Source: Hexactinellida sp. DTS-2022 (taxonomy: Eukaryota > Porifera > Hexactinellida). From it: a stretch of 64,000 nucleotides of DNA. Position 1 is the stretch's first letter. Each line of letters starts with the position of its first letter. The position numbers and the translations under genes are program-made. The stretch is taken from assembly GCA_028753945.1 (NCBI GenBank), contig JAPNXP010000013.1:4341501-4405500 (forward strand), in the 5' to 3' direction. A model generated the notes under the pieces. That model did not search any database and was not told the origin of the DNA. It saw only the letters and a program-made list of their open reading frames with translations. Positions 10,255 through 21,406 of this stretch are shown in pieces.

Positions 10255-10438
10255 CAGGTAAACCTCCCAAAGCGGCACCTCCGAGTAGCGGCAACCTCCG
10301 AGAAGCGGCACAAAATCATTCTCCCGATGGGTGCCGCTATGGGAGTTTTACCTTACGAGCAACCTCCCAAAGCGGCAACCTCCGAGAAGCGGCACAAAAT
10401 TATTCTCCCGATGGGTGCCGCTTTGGGAGGTTTACCTG
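10255..10438. mobile_element. Miniature element of a second pogo-like family
   Basis: Ends CAGGTAAACCTCCCAAAGCG and CGCTTTGGGAGGTTTACCTG, flanked by TA. Inside, AAGCGGCAACCTCCGAGAAG and GATGGGTGCCGCT occur twice, so the element is an internal dimer. Confidence 0.75.
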
Positions 10439-10713
10439 TATATCATATATATAATACCTAAGTAAGCCCTTCATTTAATTATTTTTACAATACATTACCT
10501 GAAATTTGGTATTGGAGCAAATTGTTTTAATTTCTCTAACGAGATCTAATGTATTAATTGAAATAGTGAGTAAATTAAAATATAACACACAAATATATAC
10601 TACACACTCACTTTTGACTCTAATTCTGATGCAACATTCTCTTGGCATGCTCTTAAGAGGTAAACAAACATAACTTGATTAAACTTACCATCTGTTTATA
10701 CAAATAACAACAT

Positions 10714-12130
10714 AAAAAAATCCAAAATTGCAGCTGTGCCGACGCATGTTCCTTTTGTGGCACTATATTTTGGTGGTGGTTTATTGATAGTGCCTCCAAA
10801 GGAACACGCTTGTGGCACAGCTGCAATTTTGGATTTTTTTCGCCATGTCATGAACACCTCATAGTGTTTAGTCTCATTTAACAAGTTGTACGGGACAAAG
10901 GAACTATTGTTGATTTTAAATTATTTCTATCTTGAACCATCTTGGGTTTAATGCCATTCATTCATTATGTGTAGATAATAAATGATATAAATAGTTAATT
11001 ATTTCAGCAATGTGAGTTGAGTTGAGTTAAGTAAACAAATTTCCAATTTAATTTAATTTGCTTTAATCCATTGAATATTAATATACTGTTTAAAATTGGA
11101 AATCAGCATACTTGTTTACTTAGAATGACAAAAGGGATCTAGTTTATATTCCTATTATAACCCCCTATCACTCTAATACAATTCGACCACCAAACACGCA
11201 CACAGACGAATAGTCATTTAATAGATATTCCATTTCATTAATCCATTGTTTGTATATCAGTCATCGTTTTAAAATTGAAATCAGCATACTCGCTTACTTT
11301 GAATGACATATGGGATTAAGTTTATATTTCCATTATACGTAAATGCTTTATAAACCCCCCCCCTTACACTCTAATACATTTCGGGCACCAAGCACACAAA
11401 TAGACAAATATTTATACAAATAGATATCCCATCTCATTAATCCATTGTTTGAATATCAGAAATCGTTCTGAAATTGAATAACTGTTGAGTGAAATTGAAT
11501 TTTCATATAGGAGAAAACTTTAATACAACTATTGTATTAGAAATCGATTTATATACTACTGAATCAAATTGAATTATTCATATAAATAGAATAAATTATT
11601 GTAACTATGATATCAGAAATAGATTTGTATAGTAATAGCTATTGAATGTAAATTAGTTATTCATATATACTAGAATTCTTTATTGTGATTATAATATCAA
11701 CAATAACTTGAATCGAAATAACACTGAATCTAATTGAATTATTCATAAATATTAAATAGTAGTTATTCATCGAAACCACGAAATAATTGCATAATTGAAT
11801 ATTAATGAATTTACGATTTTAGAAAGTTAAGGGTCAATTGTGGAAACTTTGAGCCTAATTCTCAGGAAAATGAGGACGGATTAAAAAGATCGTGAAGAGC
11901 TATCAGTTGCAAAATACTTTTCTGATACTAATGATTCTAAAAATTTTCTTGTTATTGCATTTATTTTCTTGTGGGACAAAAAAAGCTAAAAGTCCCGTTA
12001 AAAAATTTCACAAGTCGAAATTGAAAAATCAGGCCACGAAGTGCACATTAATCAACAACCAGACACCTATTCTGAAAATCTCAGAGCTCTAGCACTTATG
12101 GTTTAGCCTGGGGAGGCGACACGGAGAAAA
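10714..12130. repeat. Tandem duplication, copy 1 (about 1.42 kb)
   Basis: The block from the hairpin miniature (10714-10838) to CCTGGGGAGGCGACACGGAG is repeated immediately after itself. By eye the two copies differ at one substitution (GTGGAAACTT versus GTGGCAACTT) and by one C in a C-run (11355 region, 9 versus 10). It contains diverged tandem units (AAATCAGCATACTTGTTTAC, CACTCTAATACA) of the repeat family seen at 33725, 39158 and 56027. No gene; the 66-codon frame it contains has no coding features. Confidence 0.9.
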
Positions 12131-13548
12131 AAAAAAATCCAAAATTGCAGCTGTGCCGACGCATGTTCCTTTTGTGGCACTATATTTTGGTGGTGGTTTA
12201 TTGATAGTGCCTCCAAAGGAACACGCTTGTGGCACAGCTGCAATTTTGGATTTTTTTCGCCATGTCATGAACACCTCATAGTGTTTAGTCTCATTTAACA
12301 AGTTGTACGGGACAAAGGAACTATTGTTGATTTTAAATTATTTCTATCTTGAACCATCTTGGGTTTAATGCCATTCATTCATTATGTGTAGATAATAAAT
12401 GATATAAATAGTTAATTATTTCAGCAATGTGAGTTGAGTTGAGTTAAGTAAACAAATTTCCAATTTAATTTAATTTGCTTTAATCCATTGAATATTAATA
12501 TACTGTTTAAAATTGGAAATCAGCATACTTGTTTACTTAGAATGACAAAAGGGATCTAGTTTATATTCCTATTATAACCCCCTATCACTCTAATACAATT
12601 CGACCACCAAACACGCACACAGACGAATAGTCATTTAATAGATATTCCATTTCATTAATCCATTGTTTGTATATCAGTCATCGTTTTAAAATTGAAATCA
12701 GCATACTCGCTTACTTTGAATGACATATGGGATTAAGTTTATATTTCCATTATACGTAAATGCTTTATAAACCCCCCCCCCTTACACTCTAATACATTTC
12801 GGGCACCAAGCACACAAATAGACAAATATTTATACAAATAGATATCCCATCTCATTAATCCATTGTTTGAATATCAGAAATCGTTCTGAAATTGAATAAC
12901 TGTTGAGTGAAATTGAATTTTCATATAGGAGAAAACTTTAATACAACTATTGTATTAGAAATCGATTTATATACTACTGAATCAAATTGAATTATTCATA
13001 TAAATAGAATAAATTATTGTAACTATGATATCAGAAATAGATTTGTATAGTAATAGCTATTGAATGTAAATTAGTTATTCATATATACTAGAATTCTTTA
13101 TTGTGATTATAATATCAACAATAACTTGAATCGAAATAACACTGAATCTAATTGAATTATTCATAAATATTAAATAGTAGTTATTCATCGAAACCACGAA
13201 ATAATTGCATAATTGAATATTAATGAATTTACGATTTTAGAAAGTTAAGGGTCAATTGTGGCAACTTTGAGCCTAATTCTCAGGAAAATGAGGACGGATT
13301 AAAAAGATCGTGAAGAGCTATCAGTTGCAAAATACTTTTCTGATACTAATGATTCTAAAAATTTTCTTGTTATTGCATTTATTTTCTTGTGGGACAAAAA
13401 AAGCTAAAAGTCCCGTTAAAAAATTTCACAAGTCGAAATTGAAAAATCAGGCCACGAAGTGCACATTAATCAACAACCAGACACCTATTCTGAAAATCTC
13501 AGAGCTCTAGCACTTATGGTTTAGCCTGGGGAGGCGACACGGAGAAAA
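12131..13548. repeat. Tandem duplication, copy 2
   Basis: Offset 1417-1418 bases from copy 1, starting with the same hairpin miniature (12133-12256) and ending with GGCGACACGGAGAAAA. The copy leads into the palindromic tail repeats at 13551-13690, whereas copy 1 leads into copy 2. This fits unequal exchange or replication slippage at the poly-A junction. An assembly duplication is possible. Confidence 0.9.
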
Positions 13549-13550
13549 AA

Positions 13551-13690
13551 AAAAACAAACAAACCAAAGCACTAAGACCAATACTGGGCCACTATACTAT
13601 AGTATAGTCGGCACAGTAAAAACAAACAAACCAAAGCACTAAGACCAATACTGGGCCACTATACTATAGTATAGTCGGCACAGTAAAAAC
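13551..13690 (+). repeat. Two tandem 65-bp tail units with an 18-bp palindrome
   Basis: CAAACAAACCAAAGCACTAA, then CCAATACTGGGCC, the perfect palindrome ACTATACTATAGTATAGT, and CGGCACAGTAAAAA, all present twice head to tail. The same module occurs at 35040-35205 (two to three units) and inverted at 38090-38135. Confidence 0.8.
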
Positions 13691-14222
13691 CGAGAATTTG
13701 TATGGATATGCGCGAATCTTAATGAATAATTGTATATTAATCAGTGGACCGCTTTGGAAGATGTACTTTTAACACTACTTTTCTTCGCTTTTTCCTAAAA
13801 GCGAAGCTGTCTTTCAACTGTCTTTAGACAGCACAATTAAAATACAATCAATCAAGTTAAGCAAATCGATGGTACACATTCTGCGCTCCTAGATTCAGTT
13901 TGAGCTTGTTCACACGCACCTAAATTACTCAATTAATGGAGCATCTCTCATTTTGCGCTCCTATAAAATTTTCCTTTCACAATTAATAATGATTGGAAAT
14001 TATATTTCCTTGCCATATTATTTAAGAAATTTAAATGGTAAAAGAAAAATAATAAATAATATACTCTCGTTTCCAACATAATACTAGTCTAGTGTTTTTG
14101 ATTATATTAACTATATATTAATTAATTCCATCGCAAAGCGACTTATACCAAAGGACTCATTATGTATATAGATATCGGATTTCTTAGCATAGGCTCTCTA
14201 ACAATATACACTTAACTAGAGA
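13691..14222. other. Upstream flank of the NHL gene
   Basis: AT-rich; small hairpins CTTCGCTTTTTCCTAAAAGCGAAG and CTGTCTTT...AAAGACAG near 13783-13830. No coding signal. Confidence 0.4.
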
Positions 14223-14230
14223 ATATAAAT
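14223..14230 (+). promoter_or_regulatory. TATA-like box of the NHL gene
   Basis: ATATAAAT lies 38-45 bases before the ATG at 14268, within an AGAATATAAATAGATTG context. The same arrangement is seen before the NHL copy at 6580 and the ML gene. Confidence 0.5.
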
Positions 14231-14267
14231 AGATTGTATTACAGAAGAAATTATCTCAGTTTTATAA

Positions 14268-15536
14268 ATGGCTAACGCAAGTAGTACTAACTTCCATGAT
14301 CAGATAACGCATGCAAGAAATAAGATACAAGACAGCTTCAAGAAGTCTCATGAAGCTTTACGAGTTAGAGAGAGTAGCCTACTCTCTAGAGTTGATGACA
14401 TAGAGACGGAGTACAATAGCAAAACTCAAAAAATGAATAAATTAGTTGAAGATTTGAATAATATAGAAACTATCAGCTCAAACACACTCAAATCTAATAA
14501 AGTAACAGACACACGCGAAGGAGTAACCGCGCTAGTTAACCAAAATATAGCAGAGCTAACAGCTGATATAGTCAGTAGCATTGAGTTCGAGTGGGACAGT
14601 CTATTCGAGACGGACATTGAACAGCTAGGGAGTATTAAGCTTAACGGTCAGACTAGCATATCTCCCACCCGCACCTTCTCTCCTCAAGTGAAGCCTGTTG
14701 TACCGAACTACAAGGCTAAACGGCTGCCTACTGCTTACTGCTGCAAGAAGTCTAACGAACAGAAAGCTCCAGGGGAATTGAATGGTGCCAGAGGCATAGC
14801 AGCGCATTACAAGTCTGAACACATTTACATAGCGGATGAAAGCAACCATCGAGTACAGGTATTTACCTGTAACGGAGATTATCTCTTCATGTTCAGTGAT
14901 AAGATGAATAAGCCAGTGGGTATCTGTATAACTCATAATAGCGTGCTAGTTACACAGCACAGTGGTAATTGTATTAGTAAATACGAGCTAGGAGGCAAAC
15001 TAATCAAGAGTGTTGGTAGCAAAGGGAGTGGAGAAGCTCAGTTCAACGGTCCATTCGGTCTGGCTGTCTCTGATAGAACTAACAATGTCTATGTCTGTGA
15101 TTTTTGCAATAACAGAGTACAAATCTTCACAGAGGATCTCAAGTTCCATTCCATTTTAGGAATAGGTGTGTTTAACTTTCCACATGATATTAAGGTTACA
15201 CGAGACAAAGTATTGGTGCTAGATGAGAGTGATCCGTGTCTGTTTGTGTTCGATTCAAATCACGTTCTAACCAACAGACTGATAACTCGTGGTAGTGGTA
15301 TGCAAACAAACAATCCAATCTGTTTCGACATAGACAGAAAATACAACATCATAATGAGTGACTGCAGTAAGCACTGTGTGTGTGTATTCAATCAGGAGGG
15401 AGAAGAGATACACAGGATTGGGAAGTATGGTCAGGGTATTGGGGAGTTCTATAGCCCGTATGGAATAGTGCTAGATAACACAGGACGGATTGTAGTTGTG
15501 TGTCAGAAGAATACTGCTTGTCTGCAATTCTTCTAG
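14268..15536 (+). CDS. Coiled-coil/NHL-repeat protein (TRIM-NHL-like without RING)
   Basis: An intronless 422-residue protein. Residues 1-120 are helical and coiled-coil-like (ARNKIQDSFKKSHEALRVRE; KMNKLVEDLNN). Residues about 170-422 hold six NHL blades, each with the pattern GI/A...YIAD...NRVQVF: IYIADESNHRVQVF, KPVGICITHNSVLVTQHS, FNGPFGLAVSDRTNNVYVCD, FNFPHDIKVTRDKVLVLDES, NPICFDIDRKYNIIMSDCS and FYSPYGIVLDNTGRIVVV. Six blades close a propeller. NHL propellers bind proteins or RNA; the RING and B-box of true TRIM proteins are absent, so ubiquitin-ligase activity is not predicted. It has a TATA-like box and AATAAA at 15758. Related to the broken copy at 5470-6580, on the other strand. Confidence 0.85.
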   Translation: MANASSTNFHDQITHARNKIQDSFKKSHEALRVRESSLLSRVDDIETEYNSKTQKMNKLVEDLNNIETISSNTLKSNKVTDTREGVTALVNQNIAELTADIVSSIEFEWDSLFETDIEQLGSIKLNGQTSISPTRTFSPQVKPVVPNYKAKRLPTAYCCKKSNEQKAPGELNGARGIAAHYKSEHIYIADESNHRVQVFTCNGDYLFMFSDKMNKPVGICITHNSVLVTQHSGNCISKYELGGKLIKSVGSKGSGEAQFNGPFGLAVSDRTNNVYVCDFCNNRVQIFTEDLKFHSILGIGVFNFPHDIKVTRDKVLVLDESDPCLFVFDSNHVLTNRLITRGSGMQTNNPICFDIDRKYNIIMSDCSKHCVCVFNQEGEEIHRIGKYGQGIGEFYSPYGIVLDNTGRIVVVCQKNTACLQFF

Positions 15537-16740
15537 AAGTTTGGGATTTCCTATTTATTATTTAACGTACCTATATCCAAATAATATTCTTAATTTTTAA
15601 CATTTTTATACATTTTATGTTAAACAATTCATATTAGTAACTGATAGAATACTACGTATTCTACAAAAATTAACTTACTTGATAACATTAACTAAAACGG
15701 TATTTGAGAATACAAACTCTCCCTATTGAACATGTATATAACTACTGTTGTTTGTAGAATAAATCTGTTTGCATAGATTAAGTGACAAACAGGGTTGATT
15801 AAATTCATGATTTTTTTATTTAAATGAGATTTTATTTATTATTTAAATAAGATTTTTTGCTGTAATTGAGATGTTTTTGATTAAAAATATTTTGAGAGAA
15901 GTAGTTTAATATCCATTGACATGTAGTTAAAAGGTCAGTACCAATATATATATATTGTTCACAGAAATGCAGTACAATAAGATAATTAATTAAAGAGGGG
16001 AAAAGGGGGGGTGTTTATACGAGAAGCTAGTCGTGGTTAGAGAGACTCTCCGCAAGTATTAGGTTGATAGGGTGATCGTCTTGCGCCCGTTTCAATTCCA
16101 CTTCCTAACAACACAATAAATAATAAATAATATTTAACGAACGATTGGAATGCAAAACTGACTCTTAAAATATTGTCTCTCATATAAAGAGTTTTCTTCT
16201 TTCGAAGCCTAAAAGATTTATAAGTGTTATTCCAAATAAATTCGTCTATGGTATTTTCTTTATACCCTAAAATGTGGAATATAAATTTATTGACATACAA
16301 ATTGAAACCCTCGTATGATCGTATCTTAATACAACTTTTAAATCAAACTAACTTAGAAACTGATTGTAGAGCAATAGTATACGTAGTATTTTTAAGGCAT
16401 AATTAGTCTAAAGTAGTGTAAATTTTACACTGATTTATGCGATTACAGTTAATTTGCGATGGTAGTTTGCTTACTTCGGCCACACCATAATTTACACTTT
16501 GATTTTCTAGCAATTATTTCTGTACAAAGCCAAGTGGTATATTAATAGGACTCAATTAAGTTATTTGAAACATGGTAGTCCTTGGCTACTCTATCTGGGC
16601 CAGGCAGGCCATAGACTGGCAGTGACTGACCACCCATTAAAGCCACCTTGTCCTCCAGTGAGCAGAGCGCCTAAAAGGGTAAAGATCAAGAATATGTCCA
16701 GCTTGATCGAGAGATCACCGGGAAAATGATGCTCACATAC
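15537..16740. other. No confident gene; 3' flank of NHL gene
   Basis: AT-rich. AATAAA at 15758-15763 is a possible polyadenylation signal for the NHL gene. Short GGTGTAAATTTTACACTGAT-type inverted repeats lie near 16410-16430. One possible orphan exon is listed separately. Confidence 0.4.
16027..16104 (-). CDS. Possible terminal exon of an unidentified gene
   Basis: After a reasonable acceptor (TTGTGTTGTTAG) the frame reads EVELKRAQDDHPINLILAES then LSNHD and a stop. The short stretch has balanced composition, but no partner exon was found to its right and I do not recognise it. Could be chance. Confidence 0.15.
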   Translation of the reverse strand, partial: EVELKRAQDDHPINLILAESLSNHD

Positions 16741-17703
16741 CTGGTTGTATATTTCATTATTGTAGTTGGCCTCTTGGTTGTTAATACTGCGCCTGTGCTG
16801 GTGGAGAAAGTCCTCAGACAGCTGGTCCTTGAAGAGGTTCCACATTTCTACAGGATTGCTGGGCATGCATGCGGTGAGGATGATTGCTAAGAGGCTCCTT
16901 AGGTTGGCAGGAGACTGGGTGACAGTGGCCTCCTCCATTGCCAGGCTCAGGTGTTGGTCGTTTTCCAGGAGTCCTCTGGCCAGGCAGGCTTCCCTAAATG
17001 TGTTGCAAATGTTGTCGTTGGCCGTTCTGAGGTCCTGGAAAGAAGTGGGGCCGGGCACCTCGTTGAGCAATAGCCGCAGGTAGTAGCATTCTCCAGCTCT
17101 GGGACTGATAGTATAGATTCTACCAATGGCATGAACCCTCCGGATGTTGTTAATTTGATCCTCTCCGTCTACCAACTCTCCTCTCTTGCGTCGTACCCAC
17201 TTCTTGGTGCTCTTGTTCCAGGTGTAGTACTCGGGCAACTCGGGATATTTAATACTCTTTGCAAAGCTGTCTTTGGTGCAGAGTTCAAAGAAGGCTGTCA
17301 GGGTAGTTGTTGGGGGTGGGCCTTGTGCTCTCTCTCTAGGGCGTTGGTTTCGGTGAACATTACCCTCTGGCCGTTCTCCAGATGCACTGCCAGGCCAACC
17401 ACAGGAGGGAAATGCTCGTGAGTGGGATGTTCGAGGATGCGCAGGCTGCTTCGCTGCTGCCCACATACCTGGCATTCTGGAACTGGGCGATCTCGTCTAC
17501 TGTCCTGAGCTGGTGTGGCTGCTCTTGGTTGTCTCCCTCCTCTGTACGCTGCAGTTCGAACACCGCCTGAGCCGTTCCCTTCGTGACGTATTTGAGAACG
17601 TACTTGATGATTTTGATGCTGCTGCAGATCTCGACGTTGATATGACAGTTGAACTGACGCAGCAGGAAGGAATTGTATGGCACTACCCACTGGTTGGTGA
17701 CCT
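16741..17703 (-). pseudogene. Helitron Rep/helicase, single decayed exon
   Basis: Helitrons move by rolling circle using a Rep-helicase protein. The exon opens after an AG acceptor with EVTNQWVVPYNSFLLRQFNC, then HINVEICSSIKIIKYVLKYV and DEIAQFQNARYVGSSEAA, typical of the Helitron-like N-terminal to helicase junction. It shifts frame near 17460 into FPPVVGLAVHLENGQRVMF and again near 17310 into LTAFFELCTKDSFAKSIKYP, YYTWNKSTKKWVRRKRG and GRIYTISPRAGECYYLRLLL, ending EIYNQ at a GTATGT donor. The catalytic Rep HUH motif and the helicase Walker motifs are outside the fragment, and no Helitron ends (TC...CTRR) were found. Its GC content is higher than the flanks. Confidence 0.8.
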
Positions 17704-17839
17704 CTAAGTTGTTTAATACATCTTTTATTGTCTACGTTTAAAAATATCATATTCGGATTCCTCATATAACAAAACCCCAGATTAAGAATTTGAATTGTTT
17801 TTCTAGCATCACTGTAATCTTTGATAATTCCCATTGAAA

Positions 17840-18050
17840 TGTATGTGAAGGTGGCAAAAATATCATATATTTCGAGTTAACTCCGCGAGAAATGTAGGTA
17901 TCTCTTAAAAATTCCTTATTCAGGGTGGTTGGGTAGCCCCTAAGTGACATACAAAATTTGGTTCAGATCTGTTGAGAACTCTCAGAGGAGATGTGAGGAC
18001 ATACATACACACACACACATACACACACACAAACAACTTTATATATATAG
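17840..18050 (+). repeat. Non-LTR-like 3' end with CA-repeat tail
   Basis: Blocks GGGTGGTTGGGTAGCCCCTA, GTGACATACAAAATTTGG, TCAGATCTGTTGAGAACTCT, CAGAGGAGATGTGAGGACAT and then (AC)n and AACAACTTTATATATATAGA. The same blocks recur inverted at 36985-37075 and 40440-40510. Conserved 3' block plus microsatellite tail is typical of RTE-like LINEs or their SINEs (inference). Confidence 0.55.
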
Positions 18051-19221
18051 ATGCATTCTATGTGGAGTAGAGACACCATTCACATGGAAGGTTAATTACA
18101 TCATATTAGACTATCTTCCAAAATTTGAATATACATATATCCTCTAACCTTTGGAGTGGATTTCCTCTAACCTTTTGAGTAGATTTCGGGATTTCCCGAA
18201 TAATTCGGGATTCCTCCACCAATTTGGTGGATAATTTCATTTCCTCTTCTTTCTCCTGTAGAAAAATTATATATTGTAATGATAAGGATTTATTGTCCAT
18301 TTTGATTGTGTCAGGGATTACACCAATTTTCATGATGAATTTGCATTTTATGCCCCCAAATTATCAATATAAACAATTATCAATAATTCAGGTTGATCGT
18401 TCATTTGGAATGCACTGTATTATACTTGTACCATCTGTGCACTTTAACCACGTGGCAAAATAACATCTGCCATTTCAATATTGTCCTTGTCCAAAATCGA
18501 ATTTCAATCTTTTGTGTAAAGATCTTCACATTCCGATCTTTTGTGAAGATAAATAATAAAATGTTGGTTAATGTTGGTTACCAGCCCTTTACCAAAATAT
18601 TGAATGACAATACCACAATAGCAAATTTGTTAAATTCACTTTAAGTATCACTTTACACTATATATTAATGCTTCTGTGAAGAGGATTGTGGCTGTTTATC
18701 CATTTATATCTTGTCGCGAAAATTGGTCTGTGCTTAGGATGAATTGGAATTTTCAAGTTAAGAGTTTTATAGTTTGAATTAAATCTGCACATGCACATTA
18801 AGGACTAATTGTGTATTAATAGTAGAGCTAGAGGAAACTTACCATTTTTAAATTTTCTACAAATTTTCCTCTTTGGAGGGCTAGTTTCTCATTTCTTTTG
18901 ATTTATTTGGCATAGATTTCCTAAATAAGAAAAAAAAAAAAAAATTCTATAGAAAAAATAAATCACTGACTCTTCTTGACGCCGTAGTATGATATATATT
19001 TTGTAGAGCATAAGAAGATATTCGAAATTTTTTGAGAACTTTCAGCAATTAAAGGCTAAAAAATGTAATATGACTTGTTGTGAAGCGGTCTTTCATTATA
19101 TACCAGTTGTACAAACAAGGTTGTTTAAAATAAGAATAATAAACTCCAATTGGTTACAGAAGTAACGATTGATATAATATATTATTCAGCAACAAAAGAG
19201 CTTTCGATTGATATACTATAT
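18051..19221. other. No gene seen
   Basis: AT-rich, with small inverted repeats (GATTTCGGGATTTCCCG, CCACCAATTTGGTGG near 18185-18232) but no coding region or complete transposon. Confidence 0.4.
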
Positions 19222-19384
19222 CAGGGTTTTTTTTAAGGTTGAGATCGTAGTGTAACTCAGCTTAACCGCGTTGTAAGTATTAACCCAAAGTTACTTTTGT
19301 CGGCCGCGGCCGACCCGAATCGTGGTGTAACTCCCGAAAATCTTGGTGCAAATTTTACACCAAGATCGTCCTTAAAAAAACCTG
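19222..19384. mobile_element. hAT-like miniature
   Basis: Ends CAGGGTTTTTTTTAAGG and CCTTAAAAAAACCTG, flanked by the perfect 8-bp duplication TACTATAT (19214-19221, 19385-19392). Contains GTCGGCCGCGGCCGAC palindrome and GGTGTAA/TTACACC motifs. Confidence 0.85.
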
Positions 19385-19777
19385 TACTATATATAGCAAA
19401 TATTAATGTAAAGAACCTACATTATTCAAAATTACATCATGGCTGATTTTAGGCCAACTAGGCGCTATCCTTGTAAATAACTGTTTTAAAGAGTGACAAA
19501 ATGCTTATAATAACTAGTAAGATCTAGCATATTCTACTGCTCTACATATTGGTTACAGCAGCGGTCAGCAATTAGATTTGTGTGCGGGCCACAAAATTAT
19601 TTGTCATAGATTTGCGTCCCACAAATTATTCTTTATGAATATACTTCGTGAATATCTACTGATTTCTCTTTACTAAATAATACGTACAAATCATTTCCAG
19701 TAGCATAGGCGGCGATCTGGGGAATTATTTGGGAGGGAATGATTTTTTCATCATTGAGATTCACTATTATTATAGTA

Positions 19778-19975
19778 CAGTGAACTTCAGTTACTACGAA
19801 GTCGTAAATCACGAAATGACCGCTTATACCGAAATGAAATTTGGAGATTTTCCCAGGGCACTAAATACATGAGTTATTACAGACTGTCCAACCTTTGGAC
19901 AGTATCTTGTCGGGACCTTTGACCGCATAGCGGTTATTCGAGAGAAAGCCCTCGAAAACTAGGGTTGCCCGAGGG
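19778..19975. mobile_element. Truncated pogo-like miniature
   Basis: Starts at a TA with CAGTGAACTTCAGTTACTACG and contains GAAATGACCGCTTATACCGA and GACCGCATAGCGGTTATTCG, but no matching right terminus was found. The block TCCAACCTTTGGACAGTATC recurs near 43663. Confidence 0.4.
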
Positions 19976-20400
19976 TATGCCACCCGGGCGACCTGGAGAT
20001 CCTGAGACCCAATTTCCCGCACTTTCAGATAAATATTTATATCAAATGGCTCGGGAAAAAGATCGTCAATTCAAGCTTGTTTCCCATAAGGTACATCATT
20101 GCAATACTATTCTTGTTATTAGATACTCAGATATATTCTCTAAGTTAAAGCTAAAGAATGTTCTAAAAAATATATTCACTTGAATTATTGTGTTTACTAG
20201 TATTTTAATAATTAATTGATTGATTTACTACATCATTCAATATACAGAGGTTCACATAGCAGTATTTTTGAAAGACCATATACTATCTCTTCCTCCAATC
20301 CATCTAAAGAATTGATAATGATCATGTCCTTTATTCTGACATTTTATGTCCCCATCTGGTTTCACATCATCGAACACTGTAGTTGTATCGATGGTGCCAG

Positions 20401-20847
20401 CAGTGGCGTAACAAGGGGGGGCTATATGGGCACGTGCCCCCAGCGGCATGCTTTGGGGGCGGCATTTTGACATTTTATTTGACATTTTGTTTCCCACTAT
20501 TGCACGAATTGCATGCTAATGGATATCCGCTTGAACCATTTAAAGTTAATTTCCGGCTGTTTTCTCAATGGGTTCGCAGTTTCAACTGATACAATAATAT
20601 TTTTCTAAGAAATACAGTACATTTATTTTAACATATGAGCTCCAAACGTCCAAAAGGTCGCTACCGGCTGATTTGAGCTCGCTACAAAAGTCAACGCTTA
20701 GAACGCGATAAACAAAACAAGATGGGTGTCCTGGATAACTTTCAAAAGAATTTTTTTAAACTGTTTATATATAAACTACCTACATTTCTTTGGGGGGCGG
20801 CGTTTTTCACACTTTCCCCCAGTGGCACTTTACCTTGTTACGCCATG
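20401..20847. mobile_element. hAT-like miniature, 447 bp
   Basis: Ends CAGTGGCGTAACAAGGGGGG and CCTTGTTACGCCATG with perfect 8-bp duplication GGTGCCAG (20393-20400, 20848-20855). No coding region. Confidence 0.9.
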
Positions 20848-20855
20848 GGTGCCAG

Positions 20856-21406
20856 TTGTATCGATGCTGCCTTCTTCATATTACAGTACTAAAGGACCAA
20901 CCACCACAAGTTCAGTAAGTAGTTAGACCAGTCCTTCAACGTAACTCATTTAGGCATATCCAGAAAACAATCTGTTATGCCAAATACACTATAATGGCAT
21001 TTCGATTAGATAAGAAAGTCATTCGAGCCTGAGAATATGCTAGAAATGAACAAGAACCAAAGTTGAGAAAATTTATTTCAACTAATATAGATTATAATGC
21101 ATCAAACTATTTCACTATGTCGGACTGTGAAAGCGAACGATAAACTCAGATCCAGTGTACAGACGATCAACTCAGTTCCAATGTTGACACACCAAGAAGC
21201 AGTGGCGTACCGAGTGGGAGACGAGCGGGACGGCCTATCCCGGGCGGCACTTCTAGGAGGGCGCCATTTTGCATTTACAACTTCGTTAAATTGGTCCAAC
21301 TTCCAACTTTAAATGTCCGTTGACTATTTGCACAAATAATAATTGATAACTGTATTGCTGCAACTAAGAATCCTTCTAAAATTTAATTGGCAATGATTTC
21401 AATTTC
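20856..21406. other. Flank of the DIRS element; one-ended hAT debris
   Basis: At about 21203 a hAT-type left end CAGTGGCGTACCGAGTGGG is seen without a partner. No gene. Confidence 0.4.

Noticed and set aside
10197..10461. Overlapping 85-codon frames with SSGNLREAAQNHSPDG repeats
   Set aside because: They are translations of the palindromic miniature at 10255-10438.
11892..13510. Two identical 66-codon frames
   Set aside because: They are the same position of the tandem duplication and lie in repeat DNA; not independent evidence of a gene.
19965..20090. Possible exon reading PPGRPGDPETQFPALSDKYL before a GTACAT donor-like site
   Set aside because: No convincing acceptor, no partner exon, not recognised; may be chance next to a broken miniature.
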